Source: Candidatus Segatella caccae
Lineage (GTDB): Bacteria > Bacteroidota > Bacteroidia > Bacteroidales > Bacteroidaceae
DNA: 25,230 nt
NCBI GenBank assembly: GCA_900556395.1
Contig: USOQ01000040.1
Span: 1-25,230, forward strand
Direction: 5' to 3'
Shown here: positions 7,082 through 15,932 of the stretch, piece by piece
Numbering within the stretch: position 1 is the stretch's first letter
How the letters are laid out: each line of letters starts with the position of its first letter
Notes under the pieces: generated by a model
What the model was told of the DNA's origin: nothing
Seen by the model: the letters and a program-made list of their open reading frames with translations, nothing else
The model's database searches: none
Translations under genes and position numbers: made by a program

Positions 7082-10000
7082 ATGTTTAAAAGAATCGCAT
7101 TGTTTATGGGGGGGCAATTCTCTGTTGTGGAGTAGCCTTTGCTCAAACATCCGTTACTGGTAAAGTAGTAACTTCAGAGGATGGTGAGCCTGTTATTGGC
7201 GCATCAATCAAGATTGTTGGTACTAATACTGGTACAGTTACCGATGTGGACGGTAACTTTTCTATCGTTCTTCCTCAGGGTAAGAATTCTGTGAAGGTTT
7301 CTTACATGGGTATGGAAGACAAAACAGTTACAATTAAGGGTAATAAGATTCAGATTGAATTACGAGCAGACCAAAAGACCCTTGATGAGGTGGTTGTAAC
7401 TGGTTATGGTGTCCAAAAGAAAGCCTCTTTTACTGGTGCAGCTTCTTTACTAAATGGTGCTCAGATTGAGAAGAAGAGTGACGCAAACTTTGTTAAGGCA
7501 CTTGAGGGTAATGTATCTGGTATTCAGATGAACAACTCTACAGGTCAGCCTGGTACATGGGGTTCTATCTATGTACGTGGACGTTCTTCTATCAGTTCAG
7601 GTACTCAGCCATTGTATGTGATTGATGGTATGCCAATGAATTCAGATGTCGAAGGCACTTATTCAGGCGAAGGAAACTATTTGGATCCAATGGCATCTGT
7701 GAATCCTGAGGATATTGAGACTGTTACTGTATTGAAGGATGCTGCTGCAACTGCTATTTATGGTGCTCGTGCTGCTAATGGTGTGATTGTCATTACCACC
7801 AAGAAGGGTACTGAGGGCAAGTTGAATATCAATGTTGATATTAAGCAAGGTTTCACTTCTATGGCAAATAACAACATGGATTATGCCAATGCTGAGGAGA
7901 CTATGAATCTCTATGCGCAAGGTCGTGTAGCTGCTGGTCAGTTCGATAATATTGATGATGCAAAAGCTGCTTTGTCTGAGTATTACGAATGGGATGGCAA
8001 GAGATCTACCAATTGGATAGATGAGGTTACTCGCCATGGTTATTATCAAGACTACAACATCAGTGCTCAGGGAAAGACAGGTAAGACTGGTTTCTATGTC
8101 AGTGCTGGTTATCTCGACACAAAAGGTTTGGTAATTGCTTCTGACTTTAAGAGATATTCTGGACGTGTCAATGTAGAGAGCAAGTTCGGTCGCTTTGCTG
8201 TTGGTGCTAATGCTAACTATGCTTTCTCTATTAAGAATGGTTCAAGCCAATCAACTGCTGGTGCAATGAGTAATACTATGACCGCTGCGATTTCCATGAT
8301 GCAACCATTCTATCCAACTCATGATGAGGAGGGCAAATACTATGGTTATACTTATGGCTTATATAATCCTCTTGCTCTTGCAGATAAATTGGGTAATGTA
8401 TACGAAAGTCGCAATGAGACTTTGAACTTAAATCCATACTTGCAAGTTGATATTTGGAATGGTATTTATTTCCGTACAAACTTGGGTGTAAATATCATGA
8501 ACTATCGTGAGTATCAATATATGTCTGCTATTTATGACCCACAGGGTATGGGAGATTATAATGGTTATGGTGACCAATTCAATTCTCGCTCTACAACAAT
8601 TACTTGGAACAATGTGCTTGGTTGGAACAAAACTTTCAACGATATGCACAATGTGTCTGTGATGTTGGGACAGGAAATGCAGAAGAAGTCTTACTATTCT
8701 GATCATTATACAGGTTATGATTTCCCATTTGCTTCTTTGGGAATGAACAAGCTTTCTACAGCTGGTAAGTGGGAAGACCCTGCATACGAGCAGAGAGAGG
8801 CAAGATTGGCTTCTTACTTCGCAGATGCTCACTATTCATATCTTGACAAATATTATGCGTCTGCATCTTTCCGTCGTGATGGTTCTTCTGTATTTGGAAC
8901 AGACAACCTTTGGGGTAATTTCTGGTCTGTTGGTGCAAAGTGGCGCCTTTCTTCAGAGAAGTTCTTGAAGGATAATCCTGTTATCACGAATGCAACTTTT
9001 CGTGCTTCTTATGGTACTGTAGGTAATCAAGACATCGATTGGTATGCTGCGCGTGGTTATTATATGGCAGGTCATAACTATGATGGTGTGGTAGGTATTG
9101 CCCCTGAGTCAATCTCTAATACAAAACTGACATGGGAGACTTCTAAGAAGTTTGATATTGGTTTTGATCTTTCTTTTATTGATCGCATCCATTTGTCTTT
9201 GGATTACTATAATGAGACAACATCTGATGCCTTGATGAAAATGCCTTTATCTATGACAACTGGTTTGGCTAGCACTTATAAGAACATTGGTAAGATTCGT
9301 AACCAAGGTATCGAAGTAGATTTGAAGGCTACTATCATGCATAGTAAGGACTTGGATTGGAATGCTTATGCTAATATGACTTGGAACCAAAACCGTGTGG
9401 TTAAGTTGTCTAGTGGTGAACCTATCGTCAATACATAGACAATCAACGAAGTGGGTTATCCATACAATGAGTTCTATATGAGAGAATATGCAGGTGTGGA
9501 TAAAACCAATGGTAAGCCTTTATGGTATAAGAATGAAACTGGTGATGAGACAACAAGCAATTATAGGGAGGCTGCAAAGCGTCATTTGGGTTCTGCTGAT
9601 CCAAAGGTATTCGGTGGATTTGGTTCTTCTGTAAATTGGAAAGGACTTGATGCAAGTGTAAGTTTCAATTATCGCTTGGGTGCCAAGGTTTATGATTATG
9701 GTGCAGCTTTCACAGGTTGGGGTATGCGTGAGATGACACCGCTCAAAGATATGGCTCTTAACTCATGGACAGAGGATAATCCTAATGCAAAATATCCTCG
9801 TTATGTTTACAATGATCCAGATAATTCAACAGCGACTTCTTCTCGTTTCCTCATGAACGGAAGCTACTTGCGCTTGAGTAATATTACATTAGGCTATACT
9901 TTGCCATCTTCTTTGACAAAGAAGGCTTTCATGCAAAAGGTACGTATTTACATTTCAGCAGATAACTTATACACCTTTACTGCAAGTGACTTTACTGGAT

Positions 10001-10089
10001 ATACACCTGATACATACGATAATGGCGTTATCGCATGGCAGTATCCTGGTGTGACTACATTTGTTGGTGGTATTCAGATTACTTTCTAA
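7082..10089 (+). pseudogene. SusC/RagA-family TonB-linked outer-membrane receptor, disrupted by a G7 frameshift and an amber codon
   Basis: SusC-type proteins are TonB-dependent barrels that import oligosaccharides or peptides captured by their SusD partner. ATG 7082 begins a signal peptide (MFKRIALFMGG), but the seven-G run at 7108-7114 puts the frame into a TAG at 7133. The proper continuation (AILCCGVAFAQ, then TSVTGKVV) is in another frame, so 8 (or 5) Gs would restore it. From there one frame runs through the carboxypeptidase-like regulatory domain, the plug (LDEVVVTGYG; VRGRSSISSG; YVIDGMPMN; VLKDAAATAIYGARAANGV) and the barrel, until a TAG at 9436-9438 (after EPIVNT). The same frame then continues to 10089 and ends in a typical final strand (VGGIQITF). 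Without lesions it would be about 1000 residues, the normal SusC length. An intact susD follows after 23 nt. Confidence 0.9.
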
Positions 10090-10112
10090 AAAGATTCAAA
10101 TTAAGGAATAAT

Positions 10113-11582
10113 ATGAAGAAACATATATTAGGTTTACTGTTTTTGTCAGTAACAGGAACTTGTTTGACAAGTTGTGGAGATGACTTTTTGGACACCAAGA
10201 ACTATTCTGGTGTAGATGTGGACAATGGTTTGACAGATGCATCTTCTGTAAGTAATGCCGTAAATGGTGAGTACGATTGGTTTTATCATTATTATTTTGC
10301 AGGAGATTTTGCAACAATGATTGGTGATATTCCAACAGACTTGTCGTATTGGAATGGTTCTACAAGTCATATGGATGCCATCTATTCTTATACGATGACA
10401 GATGAGGAAAGCTATTTGCGTTATATTTGGAATTATGGTTACAAAGTAATCGATAATTCAGCGAGAGCAATTAATGCAGGTAAGAAATTGTATGAGACTT
10501 CCACTGAGGAAGATAAGCAGACTTTGGATGTCGCTTTGGCTGAGGCTTACGCTCTTCGTGCTTATGCTAAACTTGCTTTAGTCAATATCTATGGTCATCA
10601 AATCAAGGTAAATGGTCAGGATTTTTCTGATCAACCAGGTATTGTAATCTCAGAGGCGCCAATTAAGGCTTTCGAGCAGGTTTCTCGTTCAACAGTAGGT
10701 ATGACTTATACATCTATTGTTGATGATTTGAAAAATGCTATTGAGCATTTTGGCAAAGCTGGTGCAGATAGAGGCAAGAAGGTTTACTTTACCAAGGCTG
10801 CAGCAGAAGGATTGTTGGCTCGTGTTTATCTCTATATGGAGAATTGGTCTGAAGCTGCGTCTTATGCTCAGCAAGCTCTTGATGATGCAGATGTGTCTAC
10901 TATTGCAACAACGGCAGATGATTACAAGGCAATGTATTCTTCTACAGGTGTCAATACGGAGAGCTTGTTCTATTTGTCTATTGATGACAAGCATAACTGG
11001 TCAGCACAATCTTGTAGTACGTTGTGGTCAACTTACAGCTTTAGCCCAAGTCCTAAGCTTCAGAAGATGTATGGTGCAAATGATTGCAGAGCTTCAATCT
11101 TCATTTGGGATGCTTCATCTACACCAACCAAGCCTGTCTTTAAGGGTGGTAAGTTCCCTACCGTAACAACGACAAACTATCTGATCAATGCGCCAGAAAT
11201 GTATCTCATTAAGGCAGAGGCTAAGCTTCATGGAACCACTGCCGCAGATTTTGATGAGGCTAGAAATTCTTTGTTAGTTGTGGCAAAGCGTAATGCGGAT
11301 ATTACTTCTGTCGAGCAGTTGGGTACAACAAAGGATGAGGTTCTTGCTTTCTTGAAGGATGAGCGTGCTCGCGAATTGTTCCAGGAGGGACTTCGTTTGT
11401 ATGATTTGCGCCGTTGGGACGAAAAGGCATCTGTATATGCTTATGGTGCCCCAGAGGTGAAGTTCACTTTTAACAATTATAAGATTTCAGACTTTGTATA
11501 TCCAATTCCTGTTGACGAAATCAATGCAGGTTTTGGTGTTACTCAGAATGAGTGGAGCAATACCTTGCCAAAGGCAAACTAA
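10113..11582 (+). CDS. SusD/RagB-family nutrient-binding lipoprotein
   Basis: A 489-residue surface lipoprotein that caps a SusC barrel and binds the nutrient. The signal peptide (MKKHILGLLFLSVTG) ends in the lipobox LTSC with Cys21, followed by the family start GDDFLDTKNYSG. The TPR-like helical fold is visible (AEAYALRAYAKLALVNIYG; AEGLLARVYLYMENWSEAA). The C-terminal SusD/RagB part includes YLIKAEAKL, DERARELFQEGLRLYDLRRW and the closing YPIPVDEIN. ATG 10113 was chosen because it gives the lipoprotein signal and follows AAGGAA; the same frame extends upstream to 10035 only by running into the susC 3' end. The gene is intact although its susC partner is broken. No glycan-degrading enzyme is adjacent, so the substrate cannot be inferred. 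Confidence 0.93.
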   Translation: MKKHILGLLFLSVTGTCLTSCGDDFLDTKNYSGVDVDNGLTDASSVSNAVNGEYDWFYHYYFAGDFATMIGDIPTDLSYWNGSTSHMDAIYSYTMTDEESYLRYIWNYGYKVIDNSARAINAGKKLYETSTEEDKQTLDVALAEAYALRAYAKLALVNIYGHQIKVNGQDFSDQPGIVISEAPIKAFEQVSRSTVGMTYTSIVDDLKNAIEHFGKAGADRGKKVYFTKAAAEGLLARVYLYMENWSEAASYAQQALDDADVSTIATTADDYKAMYSSTGVNTESLFYLSIDDKHNWSAQSCSTLWSTYSFSPSPKLQKMYGANDCRASIFIWDASSTPTKPVFKGGKFPTVTTTNYLINAPEMYLIKAEAKLHGTTAADFDEARNSLLVVAKRNADITSVEQLGTTKDEVLAFLKDERARELFQEGLRLYDLRRWDEKASVYAYGAPEVKFTFNNYKISDFVYPIPVDEINAGFGVTQNEWSNTLPKAN

Positions 11583-11642
11583 TAAGACAGTATTTTTAAT
11601 CAAGAGATTATGCCATGAGTGGCATTTTCTATAAATCTCTCG

Positions 11643-11677
11643 GGAGAGGTGGGCTGTGAAGCTCGTCTCTCCTTTTT
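11643..11677 (+). terminator. Terminator of the susC/susD operon
   Basis: A 12-bp stem (11643-11654 with 11661-11672, including three G-T pairs), a 6-nt loop, then TTTTT. It lies 60 nt after the susD stop and just before the promoter of the next gene. Confidence 0.75.
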
Positions 11678-11691
11678 AATTCGCCTTAATA

Positions 11692-11723
11692 TTTGGTAGT
11701 TACGATAATTTGTCGTACATTTG
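11692..11723 (+). promoter_or_regulatory. Promoter of the Rpn-family gene
   Basis: TTTG (11692-11695), 20 nt, then TACATTTG (11716-11723), an exact Bacteroidota consensus with the same spacing as the susC promoter. Confidence 0.7.
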
Positions 11724-11764
11724 TAAGCGATAATGTTTCATGTTGATATAAGGAGGAGATTATT

Positions 11765-12640
11765 ATGGCAGAACTTAGAGATAGATACATTCGTTTTGAC
11801 TGGGCGATTAAGAGATTGCTCCGTCAAAAGGCCAACTTCGATGTGTTAGAGGGCTTCCTTACCGTTTTCTTGAATGAAAAGGTGAAAATCATAGATATTT
11901 TGGAAAGCGAAGGAAACCAAACGGATTATGATGACAAGTTTAATAGGGTCGATATCAAAGCCAAGAATAGCAAGGGTGAAATCATCATTGTGGAAGTGCA
12001 GAATACAAGCGAGTTGTATTATTTGGAACGTGTTCTTTATGGTGTAGCCAAAGCTATCACAGAACACATCAATCTTGGCAATAGTTACAAGGAGGTGAAG
12101 AAAGTATATTCCATTAGCATTCTGTACTTTGACTTGGGCAAAGGCTCTGACTATATCTATGTTGGTCAGAATAACTTTGTGGGCTTACATACGAAAGACC
12201 AACTCATTATCAGTACCAAGGAGAAGGACAACATTGTGAGGAAATCCCCTTCCGAGATTTTCCCGACATATATGTTAGTGCGTGTCAATGAGTTCAATAG
12301 TGTGGCAAAAACTCCTTTGGAAGAGTGGGTCAACTATCTCAAAACGGGAGTTATTGCTTCCGATACGAAGACACCGGGTTTGCAAGAGGCTCGTGAAAAG
12401 TTAAAGTATTGTGAGATGTCTGATGAAGAACGTCACGCATACGACGAGCATCTCAATGCTATCATGATTCAAAATGATGTGTTGGGTAATGCCAAAGCTG
12501 AAGGGAGAGCAGAGGGGCGAGCAGAAGGGCGCACTGAGGAGAAATATAAAATCGCCCTCAGTCTTTTATCCCAAAAAGTCTCATTGGAGGTTATTGCACA
12601 AGCAACAGGATTGAGTGTCGAAGAACTAAGAAAGTTATAG
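11765..12640 (+). CDS. Rpn-family recombination-promoting nuclease / PD-(D/E)XK nuclease-family transposase
   Basis: A 291-residue protein of the Rpn/YhgA-like family. Members have a PD-(D/E)XK fold; characterised E. coli Rpn proteins cut DNA and promote RecA-independent recombination. The N-terminus DRYIRFDWAIKRLL is typical, and the catalytic set is visible as Asp63 (FNRVDIKAKN), Glu77 and Gln79 (IIIVEVQN). The C-terminus has a short Gly-Arg-Ala-Glu repeat (AEGRAEGRAEGRTEEK) followed by a small helical domain ending in GLSVEELRKL, as in most relatives. A near-perfect Shine-Dalgarno AAGGAGGAG lies about 6 nt before the ATG, unusual where most neighbours have weak ribosome sites. It has its own promoter and terminator, so it is an independent cassette. 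The stop is TAG. Confidence 0.9.
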   Translation: MAELRDRYIRFDWAIKRLLRQKANFDVLEGFLTVFLNEKVKIIDILESEGNQTDYDDKFNRVDIKAKNSKGEIIIVEVQNTSELYYLERVLYGVAKAITEHINLGNSYKEVKKVYSISILYFDLGKGSDYIYVGQNNFVGLHTKDQLIISTKEKDNIVRKSPSEIFPTYMLVRVNEFNSVAKTPLEEWVNYLKTGVIASDTKTPGLQEAREKLKYCEMSDEERHAYDEHLNAIMIQNDVLGNAKAEGRAEGRAEGRTEEKYKIALSLLSQKVSLEVIAQATGLSVEELRKL

Positions 12641-12643
12641 CAA

Positions 12644-12680
12644 AGGCGTTTCTCGAAGCGAGAAACGCCTCTCTTTTTTA
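12644..12680 (+). terminator. Terminator of the Rpn-family gene
   Basis: A perfect 12-bp stem AGGCGTTTCTCG (12644-12655) with its complement (12659-12670), loop AAG, followed by CTCTTTTTTAT. It starts 4 nt after the stop codon. Confidence 0.9.
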
Positions 12681-12745
12681 TGCTTGGTTGAGAAGAAACG
12701 CCATGTAGAGTGGGAACTTTTTCTAATATAAGTCACGTTGGCGTA

Positions 12746-12833
12746 AAACTCGTGCCAAAAATGTGATTAATGAGAGATAAACTCGTGCCGAAAATGTGAT
12801 AAACTTGGTTAAAACTCGTGCGAAAAATGTGAT
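12746..12833. repeat. Three 22-bp direct repeats at exact 33-bp spacing
   Basis: Copies at 12746-12767, 12779-12800 and 12812-12833 share AAACTCGTGC at the left end and AAAATGTGAT at the right; only two central positions vary. The 11-bp spacers differ from each other. The period of three helical turns puts all copies on the same DNA face, suggesting binding sites for an oligomeric protein. No gene encoding such a protein is adjacent. Confidence 0.85.
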
Positions 12834-12922
12834 GAATGATTGTCAATTGCTTGATTTTTAGTATCGATGACCGCACCTATATCCGTTTTGAAATATAGAT
12901 GATGCGATTTACAATCTCATAC

Positions 12923-12972
12923 AAAAGGTGGATGCTGAGTCTCGTAAGCGAGATTTCCAGCATCCACCTTTT
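12923..12972 (-). terminator. Terminator of metG
   Basis: A perfect 15-bp outer stem (12923-12937 with 12958-12972) with an inner 5-bp stem TCTCG/CGAGA (12940-12944 with 12949-12953). The minus-strand arm ends in TTTT. It lies 22 nt past the metG stop. Confidence 0.85.
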
Positions 12973-12993
12973 ATATATAATAATGTATAGGGA

Positions 12994-15060
12994 TTATCCC
13001 ACCTGGCTTCCTGGCTTCACCTTGCCCAGGAGAGAGGTGACGTTGAGGCTTCCGTCGAAGTTGACAGCCGAGAGAATCATGCCCTGACTCTCTATGCCCA
13101 TCATCTTGCGTGGAGCAAAGTTGGCAACGAAGAGCACGTCCTTGCCGATGAGGTCTTCTGGCTCATAATAAGCAGCGATGCCTGAGCAGATGGTACGCTC
13201 TACGCCAGAACCATCGTCGATGGTGAACTTGAGGAGCTTCTTCGACTTCTTCACCTTCTCGCAGTTCAGGATGTGTCCTACGCGTATGTCGAGTTTCTCG
13301 AAATCGTCGAAACTTACTTCTGGCTTGACAGGCTCTGCCTTGTATGAAGCCTCCTCGTTGGCCTTCTTGGTGTCGGCAAGTTTCTGGAGCTGCTTGTCGA
13401 TGACCTCGTCTTCTATCTTCTCGAAGAGGAGCTCAGGTTCGCCCAACTGGTCGCCAGCCTTCAGTAGGTCGGTGCTTCCGAGTTGTGTCCATTCGAAGTT
13501 TGGCATATTGATCATCTTGCGGAGCTTCTCAGAAGAGAATGGCAGGAATGGCTCAAAGGCTATGGCGAGGTTGGCAACCAACTGGAGTGAGATGTTCAGG
13601 ATGGTCTCTACTCGCTTAGGGTCGGTCTTCCATACCTTCCAAGGCTCACATTCGGTGATATACTTGTTGCCGATACGGGCGAGGTTCATGGCTTCCTTCT
13701 GTGCCTCGCGGAACTTGAACACGTCGAGGAACTGTTCCACTTTCTCCTTCACGTCCTTGAATTCTGCAATGGCTTTCTTGTCCACTTCCTGAAGTTCGCC
13801 ACAGGCAGGAACCACACCATTCCAGTATTTCTTAGTGAGCTGCAAAGCACGGTTGACGAAGTTGCCATATACGGCTACCAGCTCAGAGTTGTTGCGCTCC
13901 TGGAAGTCTTTCCATGTAAAGTTGTTGTCCTTGGTCTCAGGTGCATTGGCTGTCAATACATAGCGCAATACATCCTGCTTGCCAGGCATGTCCACAAGAT
14001 ATTCATGCAACCATACAGCCCAGTTGCGAGAGGTAGAAATCTTATCATCCTCGAGGTTGAGGAACTCGTTGGCAGGCACATTGTCAGGCAAGATATAGTC
14101 GCCGTGAGCCTTCAGCATGGTAGGGAATATGATGCAGTGGAAGACGATGTTGTCTTTTCCGATGAAGTGAACGAGGCGAGTCTCTGGGTCTTGCCACCAC
14201 TTCTGCCATGTGCCCCATTTCTCGGGCTGCGCATCACAGAGTTCCTTGGTGTTAGAGATATATCCGATAGGTGCATCAAACCAAACGTAGAGCACCTTGC
14301 CCTCAGCTCCCTCTACAGGGACAGGTATACCCCAGTCGAGGTCGCGGGTCATAGCGCGTGGTTGCAAGTCCATGTCGAGCCAGCTCTTGCACTGACCATA
14401 AACATTCGATCTCCATTCTTTGTGTCCTTCCAGGATCCATTGCTTCAGCCAGTCCTGATACTTTCCTAAAGGAAGATACCAGTTCTTGGTAGGCTTCTTT
14501 ACCAGACCATGACCAGGGTTGTTTTTATTAGTAGGGTTGATGAGCTCCTCTGGTGAAAGGGTTGCACCACACTTCTCGCACTGGTCGCCATAAGCACCCT
14601 CTGCACCACATCGAGGACATGTGCCCACGATATTACGGTCGGTAAGGAACTCGCCAGTAACCTCGTCGCAGAATTGTTCCTCTACCTTTTCCTCTAAGAC
14701 GCCCTTGTCATAGAGAGTGCGGAAGAAATCGGAAGCAAACTTATTGTGAGTAGGTGAAGTGGTACGGCTGTAGATGTCGAAAGAGATACCGAACTCTTCA
14801 AAACTTTTCTTGATAATATTATGATAGCGGTCTACCACCTCCTGTACGGTGATGCCTTCTTTCTTAGCTCGGATGGTTACGGGAACTCCGTGCTCATCAC
14901 TTCCACCGATGAAGACCACGTCTTGCTTCTTGAGTCTGAGATAGCGTACATAGATGTCGGCAGGCACGTAAACTCCAGCCAAGTGTCCAATATGTACACC
15001 ACCATTGGCGTAAGGCAAGGCTGCCGTTACAGTGGTACGTTTAAAATTCTTTTGTTCCAT
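12994..15060 (-). CDS. metG: Methionyl-tRNA synthetase
   Basis: Charges tRNA-Met with methionine using ATP. It is a 688-residue class I synthetase of the long form. The nucleotide-binding HIGH motif is at residues 23-26 (GGVHIGHLAG). Four zinc-binding cysteines are at 148, 151, 161 and 164 (CPRCG...CEKCG). The second signature KISTS, a KMSKS variant, is at 340-344. A C-terminal tRNA-binding/dimerisation domain (about 590-688, FEKLDIRVGHI to the end) is present, as in E. coli MetG. The start at 15060 (MEQKNFKRTTVTAALPY) was chosen because the next upstream ATG (15093) overlaps the -7 promoter box and so would not be transcribed. The gene is monocistronic. Confidence 0.97.
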   Translation of the reverse strand: MEQKNFKRTTVTAALPYANGGVHIGHLAGVYVPADIYVRYLRLKKQDVVFIGGSDEHGVPVTIRAKKEGITVQEVVDRYHNIIKKSFEEFGISFDIYSRTTSPTHNKFASDFFRTLYDKGVLEEKVEEQFCDEVTGEFLTDRNIVGTCPRCGAEGAYGDQCEKCGATLSPEELINPTNKNNPGHGLVKKPTKNWYLPLGKYQDWLKQWILEGHKEWRSNVYGQCKSWLDMDLQPRAMTRDLDWGIPVPVEGAEGKVLYVWFDAPIGYISNTKELCDAQPEKWGTWQKWWQDPETRLVHFIGKDNIVFHCIIFPTMLKAHGDYILPDNVPANEFLNLEDDKISTSRNWAVWLHEYLVDMPGKQDVLRYVLTANAPETKDNNFTWKDFQERNNSELVAVYGNFVNRALQLTKKYWNGVVPACGELQEVDKKAIAEFKDVKEKVEQFLDVFKFREAQKEAMNLARIGNKYITECEPWKVWKTDPKRVETILNISLQLVANLAIAFEPFLPFSSEKLRKMINMPNFEWTQLGSTDLLKAGDQLGEPELLFEKIEDEVIDKQLQKLADTKKANEEASYKAEPVKPEVSFDDFEKLDIRVGHILNCEKVKKSKKLLKFTIDDGSGVERTICSGIAAYYEPEDLIGKDVLFVANFAPRKMMGIESQGMILSAVNFDGSLNVTSLLGKVKPGSQVG

Positions 15061-15090
15061 ATTAGCTAATATATTTTTGTTATTTGGCTG

Positions 15091-15098
15091 CAAAATTA
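15091..15098 (-). promoter_or_regulatory. -7 box of the metG promoter
   Basis: The minus strand reads TAATTTTG, an exact TAnnTTTG box about 30 nt before the metG start. No clear TTTG box lies 19-20 nt further upstream. Confidence 0.55.
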
Positions 15099-15167
15099 CA
15101 AAAAAATACTGTAATTAGTTGGATATATTTGCTTTTTCTTTAGCTAATTGATTGTCGATATATGAAA

Positions 15168-15200
15168 AAAACTTCGTTCCGCAGCATGGAACGAAGTTTT
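15168..15200 (-). terminator. Terminator of the two-component operon
   Basis: A perfect 13-bp stem AAAACTTCGTTCC (15168-15180) with its complement (15188-15200), 7-nt loop, followed on the minus strand by a run of seven Ts (overlapping the stem end). It lies 65 nt past the response-regulator stop. Confidence 0.88.
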
Positions 15201-15264
15201 CTATTATTATCGTGGAACTTATTCTGTGGCTTACTTGACAAATGGTAATCCGTAGTAGTGTGCT

Positions 15265-15888
15265 TCATTTTATGAAGTTGAGCCCCAACTGTATCGCTTT
15301 CTTCACGAGCTGTGCCATGTTGTTGGCAGAGAGTTTTTTCATCAGGTTGTGACGATGGAACTCCACCGTGTTGTTGCTGATGTTGAGCTGCTGGGCGATG
15401 TCGTTGGTAGATAAACCATTGGAGATGTGTTCCAACACCTCAGCCTCTCTATTGGATAAGATGATTTCTGAAGTGTCCTGGCTGTTGATGAGCCTCATGA
15501 ATTGTTGGCTGAAATATCCCTTTCCCTGTTCTATCTTGCGAAGTGCAATGAGCACCTCTTGCGGATTGTCGCCTTTCATGACGATGGCGTCAGCGTCCTC
15601 TTTCATCAGTTGGCGAATCGTCCAAAGTTCTTCGTGCATCGTATAGACCAGTATCTTGGTGTTGATGTGAGTCTGGTGGATGTACTTGATCAGTTCCATG
15701 CCATTGGCATCCTGCAATTCCAGGTCGATGATGGCGATGGCAATGTCTTCTTGCTTGAGCAGGAGGTGGCTTGATGTGATGTTGTTGGCAACGTATATCT
15801 TGCCGTATTCTCCCGTGTGTTCGATGAGAGCTTGCAGCCCTGTTGAAACGATGGGATGGTCATCTACGATGAGAATGTTCTTTTTCAT
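15265..15888 (-). CDS. NarL/FixJ-family response regulator
   Basis: A 207-residue DNA-binding regulator, partner of the sensor kinase encoded just upstream in the same transcript (44-nt gap). The receiver domain has the acidic pair Asp9-Asp10, phospho-acceptor Asp55 (IIDLEL), Thr83 and Lys105. The C-terminal LuxR-type helix-turn-helix spans about 143-207 (LSNREAEVLEHISNGLSTND; NISNNTVEFHRHNLMKKL). All key residues are present, so it should be phosphorylated and bind DNA. Targets cannot be read from the sequence. A strong terminator follows. Confidence 0.93.
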   Translation of the reverse strand: MKKNILIVDDHPIVSTGLQALIEHTGEYGKIYVANNITSSHLLLKQEDIAIAIIDLELQDANGMELIKYIHQTHINTKILVYTMHEELWTIRQLMKEDADAIVMKGDNPQEVLIALRKIEQGKGYFSQQFMRLINSQDTSEIILSNREAEVLEHISNGLSTNDIAQQLNISNNTVEFHRHNLMKKLSANNMAQLVKKAIQLGLNFIK

Positions 15889-15932
15889 GTCAGTTTCTTT
15901 GCTGTCTGCGATAGGGTTTTAGAAGGCTTGGA

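Noticed and set aside
6887..7150. 87-residue minus-strand protein
   Set aside because: It covers the susC promoter and signal peptide on the opposite strand and has no recognisable domain.
9436..9438. Amber recoding (TAG read as an amino acid)
   Set aside because: TAG also interrupts the fic remnant, but it serves as the normal stop of the intact Rpn-family gene, so the two internal TAGs are better explained as nonsense mutations.
12746..12833. CRISPR array
   Set aside because: There are only three repeats, the spacers are 11 bp (far shorter than CRISPR spacers), and no cas genes are present.
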